A DNA stretch of 38,596 nucleotides from Clostridiales bacterium (GTDB lineage: Bacteria; Bacillota; Clostridia; Oscillospirales; CAG-272). Position 1 is the first letter of the stretch, and every line of letters starts with the position of its first letter. A program made the position numbers and the translations under genes. The notes beneath the pieces are model-generated. The model had not been told where the DNA came from. It did not search any database and saw only the letters and a list, made by a program, of their open reading frames with translations. Where the stretch lies: contig JAAYHB010000020.1 of NCBI GenBank assembly GCA_012727435.1, positions 1 to 38,596 on the forward strand, in the 5' to 3' direction. Below are positions 15,311 to 24,403 of this stretch, in pieces.

Positions 15311-17431
15311 TTACTTCGCGTCCTTGATAGAGAAGTCCATGCGGCCTTTCTTGTCAAGGCCGATGTATTTGACTTTAACGATGTCACCGGGCTTGAGCAC
15401 GTCCTCAACCTTGTTAATGCGGCGGGGAGCTATTTTGGAGATATGCACCATGCCTTCCTTGCCCGGGGCATATTCTACGAAGCAGCCAAATTCCTTGATG
15501 CTTGTGACCCGTCCGGTGTATACCGCACCCACCACCGGCTCAAAGACGATGGCCTCAATTGCCGACTTGGCCAGCTCGGCGCTCTCGCTGTTGACCGCGG
15601 CGATGATGACGGTTCCGTCGTCCTCGATGTCGATTTTGGCGCCGCTGTCGGCCACAATTTTCTGAATCACCGAGCCGCCCTTGCCTATGACGTCACGAAT
15701 CTTCTCGGGATCGATGTGCAGGGTGGTCAGCTTGGGCGCATACTTTGAAATCTCGGGTCTGGGGGCGGGGATGGCCTTGAGCAGTACTTCGTCGATTATA
15801 TATTTGCGGGCACGGCGGGTTTCCGCAAGCGCTCTTTTTATGATATCAAAGGTCAGGCCGTCAATTTTGATATCCATCTGAATGGCGGTGATGCCCTTGT
15901 GTGTGCCGGCAACCTTGAAGTCCATATCGCCGAAGAAGTCCTCGACTCCCTGTATGTCGAGCATGGTGTCCCAGCTCCCGTCCTCGGCGGTAATGAGCCC
16001 GCAGGAGATTCCGGCGACCGGAGCCTTTATCGGCACTCCGGCGTCCATCAGTGCCAGGGTCGAGGCGCAGACTGCGGCCTGTGAGGTGGAGCCGTTTGAG
16101 GAAATCACATCCGAGACCAGACGGATTGCATAGGGGAACTCCTCCTCTGAAGGCAGCACCGGCACAAGAGCGCGCTCGGCGAGCGCGCCGTGGCCTATCT
16201 CACGCCGGCCGGGGGCGCGGATGGGCTTTGCCTCGCCGACCGAATATCCCGGCATGTTGTAATGATGCATATAGCGCTTTGTAGTATCGCTGTCGATTCC
16301 GTCGAGCATCTGCGCCTCAGAGAGCATGCCGAGCGTGGCCGCGGTGATAACCTGGGTTTGTCCTCTTGTGAAAAGTCCAGATCCGTGGGCTCTCGGCAGA
16401 AGGCCGACTTCGGCGCCGAGCGGGCGGATTTCGTCCATGCGGCGGCCGTCAACACGCTTTTTGTCGACCAGCAGCCATCGGCGGACGATTTTCTTCTGAA
16501 TGTTATAGATTACCTCCGGCAACAGCACCTCAAGGTCGGGGTACTCCTCGCCGAATTTCTCGAGAATTGCATCGGTAATCGGGAGCATTCTCTCTTCGCG
16601 GATATTTTTGTCGTCGGTGTCGAGGGCGAACATCACGTCCTGCTCGCAGAAGCTGAAAATCTTCTCGAACATCTCGGGGTCGAGCACGCAGGAGGGATAC
16701 TCAAACTTGGGTTTGCCGATTTCATCGACAATGGCAGAGATGAAGTCGAGCAGATCTTTTATTTCCTTATGGGCGAACTGTATGGCCTCCAGCATGGTGT
16801 CTTCATCGACCTGGTTGGCCCCGGCTTCAATCATTACGATTTTCTTCTTTGTGCCCGCGACGGTGAGAGAAAGCTCAGACTTCTTTTGTTCTTCTTCCGT
16901 GGGGTTGATGATGAACTTTCCGTCAACAAGCCCTACGAGCACGCCGCCGACAGGCCCGTTCCACGGAATATCGGATATTGCCAGAGCAATAGAGGCGCCT
17001 ATCATGGCGGTGATTTCGGGCGGGCATTCGGGGTCGACAGACATGACGGTAAGCGTCAGCACCACATCGTTGCGAAGGTCCTTGGGGAAGAGCGGGCGGA
17101 TGGGGCGGTCTATCAAACGTGCGGCCAGAACGGCCTTCTCGGAGGGGCGTCCCTCTCTTCTGAGGTATCCGCCGGGAATTTTACCGGCTGCATACATTTT
17201 TTCCTCATAATCGACAGACAGCGGAAGGAAATCGATGCCGTCGCGCGGCTTCGGGGAGGCTGTCGCGCAGCAGAGCACCGCGGTCTCGCCGTAGCGGATC
17301 ATTACCGAACCGTTTGCCTGTCCTGCAAATTTACCGGCCTCGACGACAAGCGGCCTGCCGGCTAGCGTGTAATTAAACACCCTGTGATTCTTAAACTGGA
17401 TAGGCGAGCTGATTTTTTCTGTTTCCGACAT
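15311..17431 (-). CDS. pnp: Polyribonucleotide nucleotidyltransferase (PNPase)
   Basis: PNPase degrades RNA 3' to 5' by phosphorolysis and is a trimer. The expected architecture is complete: two RNase PH domains joined by a helical domain, a KH domain (about residues 555-620, with RDVIGKGGSVIQKI) and a C-terminal S1 domain (GAVYTGRVTSIKEFGCF to the end). The length of about 706 residues is normal. Two starts are possible: ATG at 17440 lies only 2 bases after GGAGG, whereas ATG at 17431 (MSETEK) is 11 bases away and is preferred. It follows rpsO, the conserved order in bacteria. A long hairpin lies between rpsO and the start, and a hairpin repeat follows the stop. Confidence 0.97.
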   Translation of the reverse strand: MSETEKISSPIQFKNHRVFNYTLAGRPLVVEAGKFAGQANGSVMIRYGETAVLCCATASPKPRDGIDFLPLSVDYEEKMYAAGKIPGGYLRREGRPSEKAVLAARLIDRPIRPLFPKDLRNDVVLTLTVMSVDPECPPEITAMIGASIALAISDIPWNGPVGGVLVGLVDGKFIINPTEEEQKKSELSLTVAGTKKKIVMIEAGANQVDEDTMLEAIQFAHKEIKDLLDFISAIVDEIGKPKFEYPSCVLDPEMFEKIFSFCEQDVMFALDTDDKNIREERMLPITDAILEKFGEEYPDLEVLLPEVIYNIQKKIVRRWLLVDKKRVDGRRMDEIRPLGAEVGLLPRAHGSGLFTRGQTQVITAATLGMLSEAQMLDGIDSDTTKRYMHHYNMPGYSVGEAKPIRAPGRREIGHGALAERALVPVLPSEEEFPYAIRLVSDVISSNGSTSQAAVCASTLALMDAGVPIKAPVAGISCGLITAEDGSWDTMLDIQGVEDFFGDMDFKVAGTHKGITAIQMDIKIDGLTFDIIKRALAETRRARKYIIDEVLLKAIPAPRPEISKYAPKLTTLHIDPEKIRDVIGKGGSVIQKIVADSGAKIDIEDDGTVIIAAVNSESAELAKSAIEAIVFEPVVGAVYTGRVTSIKEFGCFVEYAPGKEGMVHISKIAPRRINKVEDVLKPGDIVKVKYIGLDKKGRMDFSIKDAK

Positions 17432-17460
17432 TAATAACATGTCCTCCGTAAAATATATTT

Positions 17461-17549
17461 AGCATATCTCACGGAGGTTTAGCACTTAAATACACGTCGG
17501 ACAGGCGCACGGCGCATATTTAACTGCTAATCCCATCGTGAGAGATGCT
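17461..17549 (-). promoter_or_regulatory. Long leader hairpin upstream of pnp
   Basis: Bases 17461-17492 pair with 17517-17549 over about 32 positions with few mismatches (AGCATATCTCACGG against AGCATCTCTCACGA). The loop of about 24 bases has its own GCGC/GCGC pairing. It ends 13 bases before the pnp binding site. In Escherichia coli, an RNase III-cut leader hairpin at this place lets PNPase repress its own synthesis; a similar role is inferred here. Confidence 0.7.
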
Positions 17550-17557
17550 ATTTTGTG

Positions 17558-17656
17558 ATTGCTGCGGCGATTCTGCCGCGTGGTGCCCGGCAGCAATTAC
17601 CGGGTCGAAAATAATAGTTAGGAGTGAGGAGCCGGAAAATACCCGCTCGTCACTCC
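17558..17656 (-). terminator. rpsO-pnp intergenic hairpins
   Basis: Two stems lie just after rpsO. Bases 17621-17656 form GGAGTGA/TCACTCC plus an inner GAGC/GCTC, followed on the minus strand by a T-rich stretch, so this may be a leaky terminator. A second structure at 17558-17597 closes with ATTGCTGC/GCAGCAAT. Confidence 0.55.
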
Positions 17657-17671
17657 AAACAATTACTGGGT

Positions 17672-17935
17672 TTACTTTCTCAAGCTGAGCTTCTCGATTA
17701 ATGCACGATAGCGCTCGATATCGGTTTTCATGAGGTAGTTGAGCAGATTTCTCCTGTGGCCGACCATTTTCTGCAGTCCGCGGCGGCTGTGATGATCTTT
17801 CGGATTTGCTTTGAGGTGCTCGGTGAGGTTTTTTATGCGGAAGGTAATCAGTGCTATCTGTACCTCGGGCGAGCCCGTATCTCCCTCATGAGTGGCGAAT
17901 TCCGCAATAATTGCCTGTTTTTCTTCTTTGGTCAT
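17672..17935 (-). CDS. rpsO: 30S ribosomal protein S15
   Basis: S15 binds 16S rRNA at the three-way junction of helices 20-22 and helps nucleate the platform of the small subunit. The 87-residue protein is full length, with the family blocks [32 protein letters not shown] and [11 protein letters not shown]. The start at 17935 has GAAAGGTG upstream. It is the first gene of the rpsO-pnp operon, with its promoter about 100 bases upstream. Confidence 0.98.
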   Translation of the reverse strand: MTKEEKQAIIAEFATHEGDTGSPEVQIALITFRIKNLTEHLKANPKDHHSRRGLQKMVGHRRNLLNYLMKTDIERYRALIEKLSLRK

Positions 17936-18035
17936 GATTTTTCACCTTTCAAAATTATTGCATTGACACAGATTCCGGTCGGTGAAGTGCCGCACGGCGG
18001 CTTGGTCCGGAGCCCGAGCCAATGTTAGTGAGGTT

Positions 18036-18064
18036 ATTATATCATACCTATTATGTCTTGTAAA
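18036..18064 (-). promoter_or_regulatory. Promoter of rpsO-pnp
   Basis: The minus strand has -35 TTTACA (18059-18064), 17 bases, and a TG-extended consensus -10 TATAAT (18036-18041). The leader to rpsO is about 95 bases and could hold an S15 autoregulatory structure, which I did not resolve. Confidence 0.82.
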
Positions 18065-18122
18065 GGGCATTTTTGAATAATTTCGCTCAGGCATTTGAGG
18101 AAAAAAAGCGGATATTCCGGTT

Positions 18123-18551
18123 CTATTCATTATCCTCCGTATCTGGGATTTTGGCTTGTGTTTTTTTTCTCTTGTGTGGGAAGAGCGATTTTGCCATTGA
18201 CACGCCGCCCGAGGCGAGCAACATCAGTCCGAAAAGCCGGCGCAGGAGAGAAGGGTTTATACATGAAGCAATCCAGACACCCAGAAGAGCGCCGAGAGCG
18301 CCGAAACCGGCCATCAGCAGCACTACTCCCCACAAAATCCTCCGGCGCCAGAGATGTATCATAAGCGAGGCCGAGGAGGAGAAGAGGAAAAAATAAAGAT
18401 TGAGCCCCTGCGCGGAAAGCTGGGGATAGTCCCTTACCGAGGTCAGCCAGGCGACAAGTAAGCCGGCGCTGCCTACTCCCATACCAGAGAGCGCGGCAAT
18501 CAAAAAAGCGACAATTACATCAATCAATCGGCATATTCTCCTGTCATTCAT
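18123..18551 (-). CDS. Half-size TauE/SafE-family membrane protein, second of a tandem pair
   Basis: This 142-residue protein has about four membrane segments and ends in a basic tail (PHKRKKTQAK). The opening (VAFLIAALSGMGVGSAGLLV) and the arginine-flanked middle match one half of TauE/SafE permeases, which move sulfite, sulfonates or other small anions. Full-size members have two such halves in about 250 residues. The start is uncertain: ATG at 18551 lacks a clear binding site, whereas an in-frame TTG at 18527 lies 9 bases after AGGAGA. It ends with TAG. It follows the other half gene by 31 bases and is probably translated from the same transcript. The pair likely forms a heterodimer. The substrate is unknown. 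Confidence 0.75.
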   Translation of the reverse strand: MNDRRICRLIDVIVAFLIAALSGMGVGSAGLLVAWLTSVRDYPQLSAQGLNLYFFLFSSSASLMIHLWRRRILWGVVLLMAGFGALGALLGVWIASCINPSLLRRLFGLMLLASGGVSMAKSLFPHKRKKTQAKIPDTEDNE

Positions 18552-18582
18552 ACAAGAAGGCAGCTTTTTTCATACCGTCACT

Positions 18583-18957
18583 CTACCCGGTGAGCATCGA
18601 TATCCCCGACCAGACGACAATCGCCGAGAACAGCACCCTGACCCAGCGGGCCTCAATAGAGTAAAGCAAAATGCCGCCGAGAAGCCCGCCCAACACTGCC
18701 GGAATCACAAGGACGCCGAGCTTCTCTTCGGGAACAACACCCCTCAGGGCATACCCGACGGCGGAGACCACAGAGAGCGGCAGCATCACGGCCAGCGCAT
18801 TTGAAAAGGCATCGCGGCCGTCGTCAAGCTGACGGCCTAGAAGCCGGCTCAGCGCAAACACGACTATAATTCCTCCGCCGGCACCGAGCAGCCCGTTGAC
18901 AAGCCCCGCGACAAAGCCAGCGGCCGCCAGCAACATTCCCTTTGTCAACTCACGCAA
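18583..18957 (-). CDS. Half-size TauE/SafE-family membrane protein, first of a tandem pair
   Basis: This is about 124 residues with four membrane segments. The motif NGLLGAGGGIIVVF near the N-terminus is the TauE/SafE signature (GxxxGxGGG). A TTG at 18957, seven bases after GGGGGAGG, is the best start; a GTG at 18990 would place the binding site inside the gene. It ends with TAG. The protein is half the usual length, but no stop or shift is needed to explain this: the second half is a separate gene immediately downstream. Similar adjacent half genes are known in Firmicutes. It is divergent from ftsK. Confidence 0.78.
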   Translation of the reverse strand: MRELTKGMLLAAAGFVAGLVNGLLGAGGGIIVVFALSRLLGRQLDDGRDAFSNALAVMLPLSVVSAVGYALRGVVPEEKLGVLVIPAVLGGLLGGILLYSIEARWVRVLFSAIVVWSGISMLTG

Positions 18958-19023
18958 TTCACCGCCTCCCCCCGACCTGTGTACCAGCACGAAGGTTATA
19001 TTCCGGAAAATCTGTAAATTTAC

Positions 19024-19052
19024 TTGAAATATAAAGCCACCGATGATATAAT
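19024..19052 (+). promoter_or_regulatory. Promoter of ftsK
   Basis: TTGAAA (19024-19029), 17 bases, then consensus TATAAT (19047-19052). The leader to the chosen ftsK start would be about 190 bases, with no gene recognised in it. Confidence 0.78.
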
Positions 19053-19247
19053 AATGATGTTTAGGGACTTCTATATGTGGTTATTATCTGCTCAAAACTG
19101 CCGGATAATTCGCAGCGTTCTCTTCTGGGAAGCATTTTCGAATAAGCCTTAAAGCAGGGGCGCTTGTCTGGATTTTCCGGATATTTTTACTGAAAAACGC
19201 CTGTTCGGAAGCTTGTGCTGAGCCCGGATATGAAAGGATACCGACAA

Positions 19248-22016
19248 ATGCCAGAGAACAAGAATCAACAAAATAAAAAACTAAAGGCAAAAAGGCCGCC
19301 AAAAGAGCTCCCGCCCGGACCGGGCGAGCGGGGTAATTCCCGGCGCTCCGGCGAGCCCATAAAAGAAGCGGTGCCGGCCTCGCCGCCCTCGGCCGGCTTT
19401 GTGCACCAGTTCATGCCGTATCTGCTTTTTGTGCTGACCCTCTTTATTGCAGCCTGCTTTGTGTGTGTCGCCGCAGGGGTCAGCGGGGCGGTCGGGGTGG
19501 CCGGTAGCATTCTTAACGACGTATTTTGCGGGTTGTTGGGCTGGCCGGCGTATTTTTTGCCGCTTGTCCTGCTCAATCTTGCGGTTTTCTGGCGTCAGTA
19601 TGTCGATATGAAGCTGGTGGGGCTCAAGCTGTCGCTCTCCTTTCTTATTCTGCTTGTGACGTCTGCGCTGGTGCATGTGGTCACTATCAACAACGCGGGG
19701 CGTGTCGGCTTTAATGTAATCAGGCTATGGAGGGACGGGATCAACCTCATGGGCGGCGGCGTCCTCGGGGGCATTCTGGGCGAGATATGCTTCTCGGCGC
19801 TCGGCATTGTCGGTTCGCTGATTATTCTCAGCCCCTTGATTGCAGTGCTTTTCATGTTTCTTTTCGGTACAACGCCGCGCGGAATCCGGCTATATATCGC
19901 CCGCCTGCTGCGCGAACGCGCCGAGCGCCGGCGGCTTTTGGCCGAGGCTGAAGATGATGTGTCCGAAAATGAGGACGATGAGGATGCAGACGATCTGAGT
20001 GCCGAGACCGACGATACCGGCAAGAAAAAGGGCCGCCGGGCTGCGCGTGAGAGGAAGAAGGCCAAAAAAGAGGAGCAAAAGCGCCGCCGGCATGAGGTGC
20101 TCGGGCACAGCGATGCGGCCGCTTCTGTCGATGCCGTGTTCACCGAGGGACACAAGACCATAATCGGCGATATCACCTCAAAGGTGCCCCAGCCCGATTC
20201 TGCAGGCATGGCCGTGCCGGCTGCCGGCACGGAAAGCGGAACAACGCCCACCGAGCCCGAAGTTAAAGAGGGTACCGAACCCAAAGTGGATATTTCAGAG
20301 CCTGTCAGGTCGGGCGGGGTGAGCGCGTTGACCGAGCAGCTTGAGCAGGATGAGGATTACAACGACCTCGGTGAGCTGCTGAACGGAAAATCCGACAGCG
20401 CCGGACAGGACGCACCCGAAAAGGAGGATGGCGACAAAAAGGAGGTCGACATAAAACTGAATGTCAGCACCGAAGATATTTCCGACCTCGTCTCAAGTGA
20501 GGAGGAAGAGCCGCCCGCGCCGGCAAAGCAGCTCACCACATATATTTTCCCGCCTGTTGACCTGCTGGCGCCCGATACCAACCCCAAGGAGGCCGATTAT
20601 TCAGAGGAGCTGCGCGCGAATGCAAAAAAGCTCATGGACACGCTCAGCAGCTTTAATGTCCGGATTAAGGAGATCACCTACTCGCGCGGGCCGACAATCA
20701 CGCGCTACGAGCTCAAGCCCGATGCCGGCGTGCGAGTGCGCTCAATTGCCAACCTTGTAGACGACATCGCCCTGAGCCTTGCCACGACAGGTGTGCGCAT
20801 TGAGGCGCCGATACCCGGAAAGGCGGCGGTCGGCGTCGAGGTACCTAATAAAACCCAAGCGACTGTTTTCCTCAGAACCCTGATAGAATCCAAAACCTTT
20901 CAGGAAACCCCGAGCAAGCTGGCGGTATGCCTCGGGCAGGACGTGGCCGGCAAGCCGATATTTTTCAACATCGACAAAATGCCGCACCTGCTCATCGCCG
21001 GCGCCACCGGCATGGGAAAATCGGTTTGCTTTAACAGCATAATTGTCAGCATTCTATATAAAGCCCGGCCTGACGAGGTGAAGCTGATACTCGTCGACCC
21101 GAAAAAGGTCGAGTTCAATGTATACAAGGACATGCCTCACCTCTATGTGCCGGTGGTAAGCGATCCGAAAAAGGCGGCCGGTGTGCTTGCAACCGCGGTG
21201 GCCGAGATGGAGCGTCGCTTTGAGATGATCGAGGACCTCAACGTCCGCGACATAACCAACTACAACCGCATTGCCGAGAACGACCCGGAGCTGATGCCGA
21301 TGCCCAGGATTGTGATAATCATCGACGAGCTGGCCGACCTGATGATGACCGCGCCCGACGATGTGGAAACCTGCATCTGCCGGCTGGCGCAAAAGGCAAG
21401 GGCGGCCGGCATACACCTGATAATCGGAACCCAGCGGCCGTCGGTTGACGTCATTACAGGTCTTATAAAAGCAAACATACCCTCACGTATAGCCTTCACG
21501 GTGGCTTCTCAGATAGACTCGCGCACCATAATTGACATGGCGGGGGCCGAAAAGCTTATCGGCCGCGGCGATATGCTCTTCTCTCCGGTCGGGGCAGCAA
21601 AGCCGATCCGCGTTCAGGGCGCTTATGTCAGCGAGCTTGAGGTTGAGAATATCGTCGACTATGTAAAAGCCCACAACAGCGGCGCGCAGTATGACCACGA
21701 GTTCTTAAAGCGGGTTGAAGAGGAGGCCGCCAAATGCGGGAACAAGAAAGGTAGCAAGCCGGTTGATGTCGAGGATCTCAGCGGGGAAGAATTTGACCCG
21801 AAGCTGCGTGATGCCATAGAGCTGGCAATCGAGACCGGCAAGATCTCAACCTCGCTCATGCAGCGCAGGCTGGAGGTGGGCTACGGCCGGGCAGCGAAAA
21901 TTATCGACCAGATGGAGAAGCTCGGATACGTCAGCGCCCCCGACGGCAACAAGCCCCGCCGGGTGCTGATAACAAAAGAGCAATTCATGGAAAAGCTCAT
22001 CAATAACGACCTGTGA
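19248..22016 (+). CDS. ftsK: FtsK/SpoIIIE-family DNA translocase
   Basis: This is a septum-anchored motor that pumps chromosomal DNA during division or into the forespore. ATG at 19248 (MPENKNQQNK) is nine bases after AAAGGA, giving 922 residues. About four membrane segments lie in residues 45-215. A long charged linker follows (about 230-480, rich in Asp, Glu and Lys), then the alpha and beta motor domains with Walker A GATGMGKS near 585 and Walker B IIIDELADLMM near 692. A C-terminal winged-helix gamma domain (STSLMQRRLEVGYGRAAKI) reads orientation sequences on DNA. Whether it acts as FtsK or SpoIIIE cannot be told from one gene. A terminator follows directly. Confidence 0.96.
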   Translation: MPENKNQQNKKLKAKRPPKELPPGPGERGNSRRSGEPIKEAVPASPPSAGFVHQFMPYLLFVLTLFIAACFVCVAAGVSGAVGVAGSILNDVFCGLLGWPAYFLPLVLLNLAVFWRQYVDMKLVGLKLSLSFLILLVTSALVHVVTINNAGRVGFNVIRLWRDGINLMGGGVLGGILGEICFSALGIVGSLIILSPLIAVLFMFLFGTTPRGIRLYIARLLRERAERRRLLAEAEDDVSENEDDEDADDLSAETDDTGKKKGRRAARERKKAKKEEQKRRRHEVLGHSDAAASVDAVFTEGHKTIIGDITSKVPQPDSAGMAVPAAGTESGTTPTEPEVKEGTEPKVDISEPVRSGGVSALTEQLEQDEDYNDLGELLNGKSDSAGQDAPEKEDGDKKEVDIKLNVSTEDISDLVSSEEEEPPAPAKQLTTYIFPPVDLLAPDTNPKEADYSEELRANAKKLMDTLSSFNVRIKEITYSRGPTITRYELKPDAGVRVRSIANLVDDIALSLATTGVRIEAPIPGKAAVGVEVPNKTQATVFLRTLIESKTFQETPSKLAVCLGQDVAGKPIFFNIDKMPHLLIAGATGMGKSVCFNSIIVSILYKARPDEVKLILVDPKKVEFNVYKDMPHLYVPVVSDPKKAAGVLATAVAEMERRFEMIEDLNVRDITNYNRIAENDPELMPMPRIVIIIDELADLMMTAPDDVETCICRLAQKARAAGIHLIIGTQRPSVDVITGLIKANIPSRIAFTVASQIDSRTIIDMAGAEKLIGRGDMLFSPVGAAKPIRVQGAYVSELEVENIVDYVKAHNSGAQYDHEFLKRVEEEAAKCGNKKGSKPVDVEDLSGEEFDPKLRDAIELAIETGKISTSLMQRRLEVGYGRAAKIIDQMEKLGYVSAPDGNKPRRVLITKEQFMEKLINNDL

Positions 22017-22021
22017 GCGGT

Positions 22022-22049
22022 GCCTCCCGCCTTTTGCGGGAGGCTTTTT
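22022..22049 (+). terminator. Rho-independent terminator of ftsK
   Basis: GCCTCCCGC pairs with GCGGGAGGC around a CTTTT loop and is followed by five T, six bases after the ftsK stop codon. Confidence 0.92.
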
Positions 22050-22156
22050 GTAAGATCAATACCAAAAACGGAATCAGCGATACATAATATGGCATAAAAA
22101 CTTTGCAAACCGCACTGTGATATTCCCGAAACGGAATAATTTATTTATTTAACCTA

Positions 22157-22185
22157 TTGACAAGGCCGGCGGGTTACTGTATAAT
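22157..22185 (+). promoter_or_regulatory. Consensus promoter of recA-recX
   Basis: TTGACA (22157-22162), 17 bases, TATAAT (22180-22185), about 40 bases before the recA start. No LexA box of the Bacillus type (CGAAC, 4 bases, GTTCG) is visible next to it. Confidence 0.88.
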
Positions 22186-22225
22186 TTAACTAAACAAAAT
22201 GACAGAAAGACAGGAGAGCCGACAA

Positions 22226-23347
22226 ATGAAGCAGGCCAAGAAAAAGCTTGTGATGCCGAATCCCGAGGCAGACAAGGAGGAAAAGCGCAAGGCACTTGAA
22301 ACCGCCATTGCCCAGCTTGAAAAGGACTTCGGGAAGGGTACCATAATGAAGCTCGGCGAGAATGCCCGCATGGAGGTTCAGGCTGTGCGCACCGGGTCTA
22401 TCGCTCTTGACTTTGCGCTCGGAATCGGCGGGCTGCCCCGCGGGAGGATAACCGAAATATTCGGCCCCGAATCCTCGGGTAAAACCACGGTTGCGCTTCA
22501 TGTAATAGCCCAGGTGCAGAAGGAAGGGGGAGAGGCCGCCTTTATTGACGCCGAGCACGCGCTCGACCCGGTTTACGCCAAAGCGCTGGGGGTGGATGTA
22601 AACAACCTGCTTGTCTCACAGCCCGACTGCGGCGACGACGCGCTTGAAATCACCGAGGCGCTGGTGCGTTCGGGGGCGGTCGATATAATAGTAATCGACT
22701 CGGTCGCGGCTTTGGTCCCGCGCCAGGAAATTGAGGGCGATATGGGGACCTCGGCAGTCGGTGCGCAGGCAAGGCTGATGTCGCAGGCACTGCGAAAACT
22801 GTCGGCGGCCATTTCAAAGAGCAATTGCGTCGTCATTTTTATAAATCAGCTTCGCGACAAGGTGGGGGTTGTTTACGGGAATCCCGAGACCACAACCGGC
22901 GGGCGGGCGCTTAAATTCTATGCATCGGTGAGGATTGATGTCCGTAAAAAAGAGCAGCTCAAGCGCGGAACCGAGATATACGGAAACCGCGTCAAGTGCA
23001 AGATCGTGAAAAACAAGGTCGCGCCGCCCTTCCGTGTCGCCGAGTTTGACATCCTTTACGGTAAGGGCATTTCCCGAGCCGGTGAAATACTCGATTTCGG
23101 CGTCAAACTCGACATAATCAAGAAGAGCGGCACATGGTTCTCATATGAGGGCGAGCGGATAGGCCAGGGCAGGGATAATGCCAGGAAGTACCTTGAGGAC
23201 AACCCGGGGGTCATGGATGAAATTGAGGAGAAAATCCGCGCCATGAGTGCTCAGGCTAATATCCTTGAAGATGAGTTTGAGCTCGACGAGTCTGAAGGCG
23301 ATAAGGAAGAGGAATTTGATATCAGCCTGATACAGGATGACGAGTGA
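22226..23347 (+). CDS. recA: Recombinase RecA
   Basis: RecA forms filaments on single-stranded DNA, pairs homologous strands and triggers LexA cleavage. ATG at 22226 ([12 protein letters not shown]) has AGGAGA eight bases upstream and is preferred over an ATG at 22199, which has none. That gives 373 residues. Walker A is GPESSGKT near residue 80; the family blocks [23 protein letters not shown] and [14 protein letters not shown] are intact. The C-terminal tail is acidic ([16 protein letters not shown]), as usual. The stop codon overlaps the GTG start of recX by four bases, so the two are translationally coupled. Confidence 0.98.
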   Translation: MKQAKKKLVMPNPEADKEEKRKALETAIAQLEKDFGKGTIMKLGENARMEVQAVRTGSIALDFALGIGGLPRGRITEIFGPESSGKTTVALHVIAQVQKEGGEAAFIDAEHALDPVYAKALGVDVNNLLVSQPDCGDDALEITEALVRSGAVDIIVIDSVAALVPRQEIEGDMGTSAVGAQARLMSQALRKLSAAISKSNCVVIFINQLRDKVGVVYGNPETTTGGRALKFYASVRIDVRKKEQLKRGTEIYGNRVKCKIVKNKVAPPFRVAEFDILYGKGISRAGEILDFGVKLDIIKKSGTWFSYEGERIGQGRDNARKYLEDNPGVMDEIEEKIRAMSAQANILEDEFELDESEGDKEEEFDISLIQDDE

Positions 23348-24015
23348 ACATAAACAGGATGAAAACCCGAATAAAAATTGAGCGCGCCGCCGCCCTTGAT
23401 GACGGCGGTGTGGCTGTGGAGTTATTGCTAAGTGACGGGGCGCACAGCGAGAAAAAGTGTTTTGTTGTTTTGCAGGAAGTCTGGCAGGATATCGACCTTC
23501 GGCAGGGCAGGGAAATAACCCCCGATGAGTACCATGCTCTTGAAGCGGCAGCATCAATTTTTATGGCCGTGAAAAAAGGTCTCGTCCTGCTCTCGTACGG
23601 TCCTAACTCAAAGCGGGAGCTTGTGCGAAAGCTGGTCGCCCGCGGGATTGAGGCCGGTACCGCCGCATGTGCGGCGGAATATATATGCAGCCGGGGTTAT
23701 ATCAACGAGAGAGCCGACGCCGAGGCGACGGCAGAAGCCGGCCTAAGAAAAGGTTACGGCAGCCGCAGGATTATTGCAATGCTGCATGAGAAGGGCTTTT
23801 CCGACGAGGCGATAGCCGGTGTAAAGGAACTTTTAGGCGAGGTTGATTTCAACCGCCGCTGTGCTGAAATGATAAAGAAAAAGTACGGCAGCAGTGTCCC
23901 GACCGAAAAGAAAGTGCTCGAGCGTATTGTCGCCGCAATGCAGAGGTATGGCTATACTTATTCGGAGATCAGAGAAGGGCTACGGCTACTGTCGCGGCTG
24001 CACATCTCAGAATGA
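23344..24015 (+). CDS. recX: Regulatory protein RecX
   Basis: RecX modulates RecA filaments. The 223-residue protein has three-helix repeats typical of the family: [20 protein letters not shown], then [14 protein letters not shown] with [16 protein letters not shown], and the C-terminal [16 protein letters not shown]. The N-terminal part (about 1-85) is a longer beta-rich extension, as in Firmicutes RecX. The GTG start at 23344 overlaps the recA stop, and no better internal start is seen. A terminator follows 60 bases after the stop. Confidence 0.92.
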   Translation: MNINRMKTRIKIERAAALDDGGVAVELLLSDGAHSEKKCFVVLQEVWQDIDLRQGREITPDEYHALEAAASIFMAVKKGLVLLSYGPNSKRELVRKLVARGIEAGTAACAAEYICSRGYINERADAEATAEAGLRKGYGSRRIIAMLHEKGFSDEAIAGVKELLGEVDFNRRCAEMIKKKYGSSVPTEKKVLERIVAAMQRYGYTYSEIREGLRLLSRLHISE

Positions 24016-24075
24016 AATAAACCGGGTATTAAACAATATTATTTTTGAAATTGTGATGCACATAGCAACCTAAAC

Positions 24076-24110
24076 AACCGCCGGATGTCATCTGACTCCC
24101 GGCGGTTTTA
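24076..24110 (+). terminator. Terminator of recA-recX
   Basis: AACCGCCGG pairs with CCGGCGGTT and is followed by TTTTAT. It lies about 60 bases after recX. Confidence 0.85.
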
Positions 24111-24212
24111 TAAAAGTCCTTTTATTGGAGGTGTTGGGGCAAAGGCATTTTGCGCAAAGACAGTGACAGAACACCGCGACTCTCCGGGTTATCCGGTGTC
24201 CAAACCGAAGCC

Positions 24213-24322
24213 AGGCGCGGGATGTGGGGCCCGAGCTGCAGTATTTTGCGAAGCAAAATAATTGTATGAAAAGTTCTTGAAGAGGTTTTGGGAGAAACTT
24301 TTTTCAAGAAGTTTCTCCCAAT
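24213..24322 (+). repeat. Modular intergenic hairpin repeat, copy B
   Basis: This copy has the GCGCGGGATGTGGGGCCC module at 24215-24232, a small hairpin ATTTTGC/GCAAAAT (24243-24259), the leader ATGAAAAGTTCTTG and a long hairpin (24288-24301 with 24308-24321, TTGGGAGAAACTT type). The 3' GGGGC hairpin is missing. It fills most of the 388-base gap between recX and the SPFH gene; bases 24111-24212 hold nothing else recognised. Confidence 0.7.
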
Positions 24323-24332
24323 AAAAAACCTG

Positions 24333-24361
24333 TTGACAACCGGCGGTACTTATGGTATGAT
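24333..24361 (+). promoter_or_regulatory. Promoter of the SPFH-RHH-ABC operon
   Basis: TTGACA (24333-24338), 17 bases, TATGAT (24356-24361). The transcript would start inside the palindromic boxes at 24364-24382. Confidence 0.82.
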
Positions 24362-24363
24362 AA

Positions 24364-24382
24364 TGATATCAAAATGATATCA
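24364..24382. promoter_or_regulatory. Candidate operator: two TGATATCA palindromes one helical turn apart
   Basis: TGATATCA occurs at 24364-24371 and again at 24375-24382, an 11-base step, directly after the -10 element and over the expected start of transcription. Two equally spaced palindromes on one face of the helix fit cooperative binding by a ribbon-helix-helix repressor. Such a protein is the second gene of this operon. The binding partner is an inference. Confidence 0.5.
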
Positions 24383-24403
24383 TGTTGATTCAGGAGGCTT
24401 TTT

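Noticed and set aside
16190-17365. Long open frame on the plus strand opposite pnp
   Set aside because: It is a shadow of the high-G+C pnp gene and has no family resemblance.
22060-22190. LexA/SOS box in front of recA
   Set aside because: No CGAAC-N4-GTTCG motif was found in the leader; the short GAAAC/GGAATA sequence there does not match.
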